From assembly GCA_903904545.1 (NCBI GenBank), contig CAIVDB010000069.1, positions 1 to 29,141 on the forward strand: a stretch of 29,141 nucleotides of DNA. Direction: 5' to 3'. How positions within the stretch are numbered: position 1 is the stretch's first letter; every line of letters begins with the position of its first letter. The position numbers were made by a program, and so were the translations under genes. Below the pieces are notes generated by a model. The model saw only the letters and a program-made list of their open reading frames with translations. It made no database searches and was not told where the DNA came from. Below, one piece after another: positions 1 through 10,600 of the stretch. Source of the DNA: an uncultured bacterium (GTDB lineage Bacteria; Patescibacteria; JAEDAM01; Absconditabacterales; Absconditicoccaceae).

Positions 1-3000
1 ATTACCACTAAGATAATTTGTTCCGTTGAGTCCACTAAGTACAGCACCAGAAAGATTGAGGTCAGAGAAACTAAGTGTTATTCATGTAGTATAAATTCAA
101 TTGCCTGTTATGAGAGTCCCAAGGAGAGTAGTTCAAGTAAGGATAGGCGCTTGAGTATCGATAGTGAAAGTTGCTCCATTAGTATTGCCTGCAAGATCAG
201 TAACAAGGAATACATAGGTTCCTCCTGTGGAGATAGTACTACTACTAGTATAGGCGACACCATTGAGAGTAGCTCCAGAAAGATGAGTATCAGAGAACGT
301 GATAGCTTTACTTCCAGAATAATAAGCGCCAGAAGTTACTCCAGCCATGGTTGGTGGAGTAGTATCGATGGTAAAGGTAGCTCCATTAGTATTGCCTACA
401 AGATCGGTAACAAGAAATACATAGGTTCCTCCCGTGGAGATAGTGCTACCATTAGTATAAGTGACGCCATTGAGAGTAGCCCCGGAGAGATGAGTATCAG
501 AGAACGTGATAGCTTTACTTCCAGAATAATAAGCGCCAGAAGTTACTCCCGCTATTGTTGGAGGAGTAGTATCGATGGTAAAGGTATTGTTGGTTGGAGT
601 GGCTGATGTATTACCTGCAAGATCAGTCCCTGAAAGTGAGACAGTAGCTGTACCATCTTTGTATGTGGATCCATTGGCTTGATTGACAGTATAATTGTAA
701 GAATATGTGTTAGTGGAAGTATAGATGTAATCATTCCAAGACACTACAGCAAGTCTTGCTCCATCACTTGAGGATGCAATGGAGTACCAATCACGATTAC
801 CAGCAGAAGTCTGTGGTGTCCAGTTAGCCCCAGCATCTGTGGAAGTATAAATGTAATCCTGGGTAGCCATTGCAGCAAGTTTTGTCCCATCACTTGAGGA
901 AGCAATGGAGGACCAATAATGATTACCAGCAGAGGTCTGTTGTGTCCAGGTAGTACCAGTATCTGTGGAAGTATAGATGTGACCATTCCAAACCACTGCT
1001 GCAAGTTTTGTTCCATCACTTGAGGATGCAATGGAGTGCCAATCACGATTACCAGCAGAGGTCTGTTGTGTCCAGGTAGCGCCAGTATCTGTGGAGGTAT
1101 AGATGTAATCATTTGAAGTCACTGCAGCAAGTTTTGTTCCATCACTTGAGGATGCAATGGAGCGCCAAACATGATTACCGGCAGAGGTCTGTTGTGTCCA
1201 GGTGGCACCGGCATCTATGGAAGTATGGATGTAATTATTTAAAGCCACTGCTGCAAGTTTTGTTCCATCACTTGAGGAAGCGATGGAGAGCCAAACATGA
1301 TTACCAGCAGAGGTCTGTTGTGTCCAGGTGGCACCGGCATCTGTGGAAGTATGGATGTAATTATTTGAAGCCACTGCTGCAAGTTTTGTTCCATCACTTG
1401 AGGAGGCAATGGAGTACCAATCACGATTACCAGCAGAGGTCTGTTGTGTCCAGGTGGCACCGGCATCTGTGGAAGTATAGATGTAACCATCCAAAGCCAC
1501 CGCTGCAAGTTTTGTCCCATCGCTTGAGGAGGCAATGGAGGTCCATTGACCAGTACCAGCAGAGGTCTGTTGTGTCCAATTACCAAATCAAATAGTCATC
1601 GCTATATTGGTAATTGAAGTGCTTCCTTGTTGAGTTAGAGATAGTGTTGGTGCAGATGACAATAATTCAGAATATATTGCAGAGACTGTTTGTGTCCCTG
1701 TGTTTGTAAGACTCTTGGTATACGTTAGTGCTACCGTTGGAGAAGTCCTATCGAGATAAGATATCACTGTTCATGTTACTTCAATTCCTCCGGTATAAAA
1801 TCTTACAGTAAATGTTTTGAGTCCATCTCCTGTAGAATATGTCAGAGGAACAAATGTTGTACTAGAAAAGGTTCATGTAAACACACCGCTCAATCCTGCT
1901 CCATAAAATTCATATCAAGCAAAAACAGTACCGCTCAATTCTCCTAAGAAATCAAGTGAATTGCTATAGTCAGGAACGTCTATAGAGAATGATGGCGACT
2001 GTCCAAAGGTAAATAAACTCAAATGATTAGTTTGGAAGGTACAATAGGCACCACTATCAAGGATACAAGAGGACTGAGGACTATTGGATTCCCAAGAATC
2101 TCCTCCATTATAATTAGACCTAAAGATTGTGAATTGTTGTCCAGAGTTGGCTCAATCTATTTTGGTAGAAACAGTAAATGTACCTGCATAGGGGATGAGG
2201 TCAGCTGTAGTAGAACCTACTTCGATAGTTTGTACAGGGACTTGAGTCGTAAGTCAGGTTTCTCCAAAGACAGCCGCTTTAGGTCCTATGACATCTTGAG
2301 GAGGGAGAAACGAACCATCCCAAGTATATCATGAATATCCAACATACTGATTACCACTGATAAGAAGATATCCACTCAAAGAAGTTCCTGTAAAACGTTG
2401 TTGTATCCCAATCCCCGCTAGTCAAGTATTGTTACTAAGATTCTGAGAAATAGAAGGTTTATCCTTAAAAATTTGAATCAGACTTGCTGGAAGAGCCGAA
2501 AGGTTGTTGTTATATGTGAAGAAATAATTTAGATTAGTAAGCTTTCATAATGATTGAGGGAGAGAAATAAGTTTATTTTTGTGGACATAAAGGGTCTGAA
2601 GTGCAGAGATGTTTCCTATACTCTCAGGAAGTGTAGAAAGCTGGTTTTCGTAGAGAAGAAGTGTAGATAAATGCTGAAGTCTTGATAGAGAAGAGGGAAT
2701 ACTTCATATTGTGTTGTGGTGTAAATATAATCCTGTGAGAAGAGAAAAATTCCCTATAGAACTAGGAATGTTTCCTATAAGGTTATTATATGAGAGATTG
2801 ATGGTCCTAACCATATTTGTATTGGTACAAAATCACTGTCTATTGCAGTATGTTTCCAGAGAACAAGATACTCCATACCATGAACAGGCAGAAGTACTTT
2901 GTAACCATCATCAAGTATCTGTTCGATTGTCTCCATTGGTAGAATAATAAAGATCGACAAGTGCAGCACATTCTGTTCCTAGTATATCGCTACACAAAAG

Positions 3001-4347
3001 AGAAAAATTAGTAAAAGTAAATAATCAAAGTTGATCTGTCTCAAAGGTACAATATTTATCACTATCGAGTGTACAAAGCTGGTCAGGATAATTGCTTTGT
3101 CGATGATATCCATCGTTATAAGTAGATCTAGATATAGAAAGAATCTGTCAAGACGTTCAGGAAGGGATTTTCATAGATACTGAAAATGTGCCTGTATAGG
3201 GGATCAGGTCGGACGTAGTGGAACCTACTGCAATAGTCTGAAGTGGACTGCTATGTATTCCAGGTTCTCCAAAGACAGCTTCTTTAGATCCTACAACATC
3301 TTGAGGAGGGAGAAATATCCCATCCCAATTTGATCAAGAAAATCAGACATACTGATTTCCACTAACAATAAGTGATCCTGATGTCCCAACAAAATTCTCA
3401 TAAATATTATATCCGCTATTAAAGGCAAATCCATAAGATCGTCTGGATTTAAAAGTCAGAATATCGGAAAAAGGGAAAACAATGTGATTATAAGAAACAT
3501 CTAGGTGTGTAAGACTTTGAAAATTTAGGATAGAAGAATCAATAGAAGAAAGATTGTTGCCACCTAACTCAATTCGCGTCAATCAAGTTAAATTAGTAAA
3601 GGAGGCAGGAAGATTACTTATTTGATTTCGCGAAGCTATTAATCTTTTGAGTTTAGAGAGATTTCCAATATTTGCTGGGAGTGAGGTTAATGTATTCCCA
3701 CGCACATTGAGATATCATAATTTAGGAAGTCTCGCAATGGAAGGAGCGATATATGAGAGTTCAGAATCTCTAGCATGAATGTTCTCTAGGTTTCGAAGTA
3801 CTTCATCGGTATTTTGCATAGATGGGTGACCATCTACTCACAAATTGGATATGTGAGAACCTTCAACTGAAATGGTTTTTAACCATGCTAAGGTGCTATC
3901 ATTCCAAATTGTGTGTGAGAATCAAGAAAAAAGAGATGTTCATCTTAAATTATTGTAATCAAGAGATAGGTGGACAACATGCCCGTCCTCACAAACTACC
4001 CCATACCATGAACAGGCATTATAATTATTAATTCACATTCAGGGAGTAAGAGATGAATTGCCTAGCCAACGATCGTTGTGGTATCGATTATCTCAATCAG
4101 TATTCTGGTATATTAGAGCTAATGCATCACATTCCGATGGAGACACACCAAGACAGGGATGGGTAGGTATATTGTTATATGCAGCATGAGCCACATATGT
4201 ACTTAACCCTCGAAGTCCTGCTCAGGTGAGCATCACAATCATGAGTTTGATCATCAATCATCCAAAAATAGACCCGAAAAAGTACTTCTTATGGTGACTT
4301 TTGAGATGCTGATGGATACGAGTGACGTGATGTTTTATGGTAGTCAT
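1..4347 (-). CDS. Giant LRR/BNR/Ig-like repeat surface protein (3' part beyond window)
   Basis: Open for 1449 codons from ATG at 4347 to the left edge when TGA is read as glycine; no in-frame TAA or TAG was found. N terminus: basic His-rich stretch and a hydrophobic segment (about residues 25-45), probably a signal peptide or anchor. Then an LRR N-cap (NACSWYGVVCEDG, about 110-125), LRRs to about 320, a module with GNQYVGFSG and a CTFETDQLGLFTF motif, a second LRR N-cap (ACSWYGVSCS) with LRRs (about 450-640), a second GNQYVGYSG module, seven 42-residue BNR-like repeats (WTQQTSAG...SSDGTKLAAV, about 920-1210), then Ig-like repeats with DTTPP and DLAGNT motifs. It lies downstream of the 4410-aa gene in the same orientation, separated by a terminator. 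Architecture suggests a secreted adhesin; the ligand cannot be inferred. The C terminus, and so its anchoring, is not visible. Confidence 0.88.
145..558 (-). repeat. Two tandem 207-bp (69-aa) Ig-like repeats
   Basis: Two near-identical copies offset by exactly 207 bp (for example agttact at 334 and at 541). Each encodes VTSGAYYSGSKAITFSDTHL...YVFLVTDLxGNTNGATFTID, a bacterial Ig-like beta-sandwich. A more diverged copy continues toward the left edge. Confidence 0.85.
721..1580 (-). repeat. Seven tandem 126-bp (42-aa) BNR-like repeats
   Basis: Seven in-frame copies with core WTQQTSAG, then DW/VW/YW variation, then SIASSSDGTKLAAV, then YI(Y/H)TSTDAGAT. The S-x-D-x-G-x-T-W pattern is that of Asp-box (BNR/sialidase-like) beta-propeller blades. 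Copies are very similar at DNA level; differences cluster at the two residues after SAGN and after AAV, as if loop positions vary on a fixed scaffold. Confidence 0.85.
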
Positions 4348-4393
4348 AGTCCTAATGAAAGGAGTAAAAAATCAAAAATTGCCTTACGATAAT

Positions 4394-4455
4394 TGTATCC
4401 CAAAACAAAAAAAAGACAAAAAGAGGAGTCTCTAGAGATAATATTGGATAGACAT
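4394..4455 (-). promoter_or_regulatory. Shared upstream element, copy 1
   Basis: Lies 47-108 nt upstream of the ATG at 4347. Positions 4394-4422 (29 nt; minus strand begins TTTTTGTC and ends TTTTGGGATACA) are identical to 17965-17993 in front of the other giant gene. A second block, ATGTC(T/A)ATCCAAT at 4443-4455, recurs at 18014-18026 with the same 20-nt spacing. GATACA could serve as a -10 with TTTTTG 17 nt upstream, but that is inference. Confidence 0.6.
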
Positions 4456-4510
4456 TTGGAGACTAAATGATGTGATATATGATGAATGGTGTAATTTTTT
4501 TTGATAAGAT

Positions 4511-4548
4511 AAAAAAGTACATTACTGTTGCAATTCTGGTAATGTACT
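4511..4548 (-). terminator. Rho-independent terminator of the 4410-aa gene
   Basis: On the minus strand AGTACATTAC (4548-4539) pairs perfectly with GTAATGTACT (4525-4516) around a 13-nt loop, followed by a T run (4515-4511). It lies beyond the stop at 4694 and the 21-bp repeats, so the repeats fall inside the 3' untranslated RNA. Confidence 0.8.
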
Positions 4549-4550
4549 CA

Positions 4551-4686
4551 TTTCATTACTACACGTTACTATTTCATTACTACACGTTACTATTTCATTA
4601 CTACACGTTACTATTTCATTACTACACGTTACTATTTCATTACTACACGTTACTATTTCATTACTACACGTTACTATTTCATTACT
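4551..4686. repeat. 21-bp tandem repeat, six copies plus a partial
   Basis: The unit tttcattactacacgttacta starts at 4551 and repeats without change at 4572, 4593, 4614, 4635 and 4656, with a 10-nt partial at 4677. It sits between the stop of the giant gene (4694) and its terminator. On the minus strand each unit, read across the junction, contains ATGAAATAG and TAGTAA, so both stop codons still used here recur in every copy. Confidence 0.95.
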
Positions 4687-4693
4687 CCTTTCC

Positions 4694-7600
4694 CTACTTA
4701 GATGAAAAACGACTCTTATAAATACGCCAGATCATAAGCATAAAATATTTCTTTGGCTCCTGAAATTTTGGATTGGAAATATCTTTTATGATGCCTTCTT
4801 TATTGAGTTTTTGGAGATGAGGGATATATCGTTGAGATGAGGAACTCGTATTGTACGTATTACCATAAAGCAATCTAGAAAGGATAGTTCAGAGTTGAGC
4901 TCTTGTGACTTTATTGTAAGGGAGAAAGTTTTTGTTAGCTTTTTTTCCGTCGGATTGCATACCTAAGACACCAAGTTGGCAAGCAAGAGTAATATAGTGC
5001 TGTTCTTGTTTAGAAAGTTTCGAAATATCCTTAAATGAGCTACATCATGGAATGGTAGCATCCGGTTGACGTCCAAGAGTCTTGATCGCAAAAATAGTGA
5101 GAAATTTTGCCGCTTGATGTCTGAGGAGTGGTGTATCAAGTTTAGCTTTTTCGATAGGACATTGATTCTCTAATCCCAAACCATAGGCCCGTTGAAATGC
5201 ATCATTAGTTTCCTGACTGTACTTAGATTCAGAGATATCGCAGATAGGAGCACTACCATGGAGGTAATTCAGAAGATCTTGAGATCACTTTATGCAAGTA
5301 CCATCATAATAACTAGAGGAGAAGTCTCATTTAGGACAAGCATCTTTTATTAAAGTGATTCCCCCTCATTGATTACGATTATATCAAGAAGAATATTCTA
5401 TGATGGGAAGAATCTGCGTAGCTCTCCGATCAGGATCTATGGAATCCAAGAAATTACGTACTGAAGAACTCAGAAATGAATCTTGTAATTTATTGAATCC
5501 TGCATCTAGGCTATTGGTATATCTTCAAAGATTCGTAAGCTGTGTAAATGATTCAGGCAATGTTTCGAGTTGATTATGAGAAAAATTCAATAGATAAAGT
5601 CCCGTCATCTGTCCTATTGATTCAGGCAATGTAGAGAAGAGATTGTAGGAGATGTCCAGTAGTCTCATCTGTTCAGAAGCCATGATGCCTGTACTGAGAG
5701 AAGAAAATAGGTTATGAGCAAGAGAAAGATTTTGCAATCCTGTAATATATTCAAGACTACTTGGTATATGGGAGAGTCTATTGGAAGAAAGATCGAGATT
5801 TGTAATCATAGATAATTGTTGTATTGTGTCAGGGATATAGGAGATCATATTGTCTCCAAGATATAAATATCTCAGCGCTTGTAAAGAAAAAAGCGGTGCA
5901 GAAAGCTCGGTAATTGTATTAGAAGTAAGATCTAAAACTGCTAATTCGTCGAAAACTGAGAGCTCTCCAGGTAATGATGAAATATTGTTGTGAGAAAGAT
6001 TCAAAGAAGTAAGCCCAGAAAGTGGTTGAAGTGAAGTAAAAATAGACGCATCAAGACTGTTTTGGGCAAGAGACAGTGATGATAGAGAAGGAATGTTTGT
6101 CAACGAGAGTATATCTCCAGATGTTAATTGATTGTTCGAAAGATCTATAGAATAGAGTCTAGGGAAAGAAGTGGGCGTAAGTATTCATGAAAAGTTGTGT
6201 ATCAAATTACCAGAAAGAGAGAAAGCTTCGATCCATGGCATCTGATTGAAAATTGTAAATACAGACCCCGTAAGTTTGTTATTATCTATAGCGAGTTGAG
6301 TGATTTGAGTAAGCCCAGTAAATGAACTAGGTAATGAAGAAATCTGATTATTGCTCAAGGAGATATCATATATATTGACAAGATTTCCTATATTTGTTGG
6401 GAGACGAGTGAGATTATTGTCACTAAGATAGAGAGAATACATATTGATAAGGTTCTCAATTGAGTCAGGAAGAGAAGTAAGTTGATTGTTATGGAGATAG
6501 AGATCCCCTAGATTAGTAATGTTTCCAATACTCTCGGGGAGAGAGGTTAAGAGATTATTATTAGCATAGAGAGAATATAGATTGCTAAGATTCTCAATTG
6601 AGTCAGGAAGAGCATGAATCTGGTTATTACTTATATCGAGTGTTGTGAGATTTCAGAGGGTATTAATTGCTCAAGGAAAGGTACTAAGTTGAGTATTTCA
6701 TAGGGATAGTGTTTGTAGTGATTGTAATTCTCAGATACGGTCAGAGATTGTAATGAGAGGATTATTCCCAAGCGAAAGATTTGTAAGGTTTCCTAAAGAG
6801 AATAATGAAGAATCCAGAACATGTATATCATTATTAGACAAATCAAGCGTTTGTAGACTAGTAGCCATATTGGTAAAGTGAGGAGATGTAGTGAAATCAT
6901 TAAAACTAATGTTGAGTGTTGTTAAATTGCTAAGATTCCCAAGAGAATCAGGAAGATCAGCCAAACGATTATTAGATAAATCTAGCGAGGTAAATCATGT
7001 AAGATTCCCAAAAGAATCAGGAAGCGAGGTAAGCTGATTAGTATTGAGCGTCAAAGAAGTAAGCTTGGATAAATTCCCAATAGACTCAGGGAGAGAAGCG
7101 AGTTGATTGTTATCGAGCATCAAATAAATGAGTCCTGTAAGATAACAAAGAGAATCGGGAAGCGAGGTAAGATGATTATTGTTGAGGGTTAAAGAAGTGA
7201 GCTTAGTGAGATTGCCTAGAGAATTAGGAAGTTGAGTGAGCTTATTATTGATAATGTTCAGCGCAGTGATTCAAGTAAGATTCCCAATAGACTCAGGGAG
7301 AGAAGCAAGCTGATTATTTCTAATATCCAAAGAAGTAAGTTTGGATAGCGCTCCAATAGACTCAGGGAGAGAAAGTAATTGATTGTTGGCAAGAAGGAGG
7401 GAAGTGAGTTTAGTACTGTTTCACAGATACATAGGAAGAGAAGTAAGTTGATTAGTATTGAGCGCCAAAGAGTTGAGATTAATAAGATTCCCAATAGTCT
7501 CAGGAAGAGAAGTAAGTTGATTACTACTGAGGTCTAAAGAAGTAAGCTTAGTGAGCGCTCAAATAGATTCTGGCAGAGAAGAAATTTGAGTAGCATAAAG

Positions 7601-10600
7601 AGAGAGGGACTCTAGCTGAGTAAGGTCCCCAATAAGTGGAGAAATCGTTCCTAAAGGGTTGTTGTGCAGAGTAAGTGTAATAAGCCCCGTAAGGGTATGT
7701 ATTTGAGAAGTGACGATACCTGTGAGCTGATTAGTATTGAGTACCAAAGAACTGAGCTTAGTGAGATTTCCAAAAGAATTAGGCAGAGTAGTGAGCTGAT
7801 TAGTATTGAGTACCAAAGAACTGAGATTAGTGAGATTCCCAAAAGAATCAGGCAGAGAAGAAATTTGAGCATTCCCAAGAGAAAGAGTTCTTAGATTAAT
7901 AAGGTCTCCAATAAGGGGAGAGAGGGCTCCCAAAGGATTATTGCTAAGTGTCAAAGAAGTAATCCCCGTTAATCCATGAATTTGAGAGATAACGATGCCA
8001 GTAAGCTGATTATTACTAAGAGACAAAGAGTTGAGCTTAGTAAGATTTCAGAATGATTCAGGTAAAGACGAAATTTGAATACTATCAAGGAGAAGACTTC
8101 TTAGATCAATAAGGTCTCCAATAAGAGGAGAAAGAGCTCCCAAAGGATTGCTGCTAAGAGTCAAAGAAGTAAGTCCTGTTAATCCATGGATTTGAGAGAT
8201 AACGATGCCAGTAAGCTGATTATTACTAAGAGACAAAGAGTTGAGTTTAGTAAGATTTCAGAATGATTCAGGCAGAGAAGAAATTTGAGTATTCCCCAAA
8301 TAAAGAGATCTTAGATTAATAAGATCTCCAATAAGCGGAGAAAGTGTTCCTAAAGGATTCCCATTGAGGACTAAAGAATTAAGTCCAGTCAAATTGAGGA
8401 TTTGAGAGGTAACGATACCAGTAAGTTGGTTATTGCTAAGAGATAACGCGCTAAGCAGTTTGAGATTAGAAATGCTGTTTGGAAGTCAGTAAATTGCATT
8501 GTCAGACAACTGAAGAGATGTTAATCAGGTGAGATTTCCAAATGAATGAGCAAGTGTTCCGCGAAGATTATTATACTGTAGATTGATCGTACTTACACGT
8601 CCTGCTGTACATCCAATTCCTTGCCAGTCACAAACAGTATCTGGTGTCGTATCTCCATTGTTAATCCACTTTGATTTATTTTTTCGGGAGTCCCCATTAG
8701 TCGTCGTATAGAGATCAATCAGTGCAGAACATTCTAGCTCAGGGACATCTACAGAAGCACAGTTCCAAAGACTAAAACTTAGTGTAGTTGTATTTCCAGC
8801 TAGGTCAGTAACTGTCAATCTATAGTCTCCATTTGAAGTGACTATTCATCATGATTGAAAATTTCCACTAAAAAAATTGTTATTGAGTCCACTAAGAAGC
8901 GCTCAGGAAAGATTAGTATCTGAGAGGAAGAGAGCGATACTGGGTGTAGTATAGTATCCTGAATTACTAATAGAGATTCCGCTAGTTGTTTTTCAAGAGA
9001 CGGTAGGAGGTGTTCTGTCTAGAATTCACGAAGCTTGAAATGTTGTTTCATATCCTCAAGTGAAGAGATGAAAGGACATCGTTTTGAGTCCATCTCCTGT
9101 AGAGATGATAAGTGGGACAAGATTCATTCCACTAACTAGAAATCAGGTGCTTGGAGAAGCAATATCCCCAGTCACTTCATAAGCACTAGGTGTTTGAGTA
9201 AATACACTTGCAAGTATCGTAGACGAAGAAAAATATCCAGGGAGTGTTATTGTTGCATCCAGAAGCCCAAAGGCAAAGAGACTCAGATGGTCTGTTTGGA
9301 ACGTACAATATTTATTCGTGTCTACTATACAGGAGGTATTCGGACTATTTATTTCCCAAGTATCACCATCATTATAGGAAGATCTAAACAGAAAATATTT
9401 TTGTCCAGAGAATCCGGTACTCATCTCTACAGACAAGGTAAAACTCCCTGTGGAAGGAGAAAGCTCTGCGTCTAGAGAACCAACTTCTATAGTTTGACGA
9501 GGAGGAAAAAAGAGTCCAGACTCTCCAGCGACGGCACGTTTAGCACCTGTAGCGGCTTGGGGAGGAAGGAATGTTCCATCTCGAGTCCCACCAGAATATC
9601 AGATGTATTGATTACCAGTCACAAGAAGTGTTCCTAGAGATCATGTGAGAAGTTGAGATTCAGCCCTACCAATAAGTCAAACATTATTCGAGATATTGAA
9701 TTGGAGAGAGGGACGATTCCTTAGGAGACGGATTAATGATTGAGGGAGTCCTCATCTGAGAAAGTTATTAGCAAAAGAGATTTCTTCAAGTGCAATAAAA
9801 TTATTAAAGTTTACTCAATCAATACGTCAAGAAAGATTGTTTCCAGAAAGCTGGATATGAGTGACATGTCCATTGACTATGGTGATGCCATGCCATCATT
9901 GAGGGATTGCTCACGTATCGAGCCGATTGGTGTGCTGATTCCAATGATCTCCATCAGTACTAGTATATAGGTTCATCAATGCAAGATATTCTTCTGGATA
10001 GATAAGAATGCGATCTCCATAGATAAGGGTAAGAGAAGTACTATTCCCGGTATTACCAACATTATCTATAGCTATAACTTTCCAAGTATAGGTTCCATGA
10101 GCTACTTCACCAGAATTAATCTGCAGAGATGTGTTTGTGTTAGCTCTCTGTAGGAGGAGTGATTCTCCACTATATAAAGAAAGGATATATCCAGAGATAT
10201 TAGCTCAGGTGTCAGTTCCTGTCCAAGAGAAATTTATATTTCAGGTAATGTTGGCATTGTTTATAGGGGTAAGTAAGCTGACTGTAGGGTTGATGGTATC
10301 AATTCGATTGATGGTAGCAGTAGTAGCTCAGGTATTTCCAGCGAGATCAGAGAAGGTGAAAACGAAAGAACCATTACCCGTAAAGAGATGTCCTGTAGCA
10401 TTGAGTCCGGTAAGTGATTCAGAGAATCAAGTAAGCACAACTCGAACAGGATTCTTAGTTCGAGCTCCTGTAGAAGGAGAGATTGTAGCTGTAGGTTTGG
10501 TAGTATCTATCCAATTGACGGTAGCAGTGGTAGCTCAGGTATTGCCAGCAAGATCAGAGAAGGTGAAAACGAAAGAACCATTACCTGTAAAGAGATGTCA

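Noticed and set aside
151..1595. Plus-strand ORFs opposite the BNR and Ig-like repeats
   Set aside because: Low-complexity shadows of repeated minus-strand coding sequence.
4551..4686. CRISPR array
   Set aside because: Repeats are directly contiguous with no spacers, and no cas genes are nearby.
4479..4721. Plus-strand ORF of 80 codons with repeated YYTLLFH
   Set aside because: It is only the 21-bp non-coding tandem repeat read in frame, overlapping the terminator and end of the giant minus-strand gene; no promoter or start signal.
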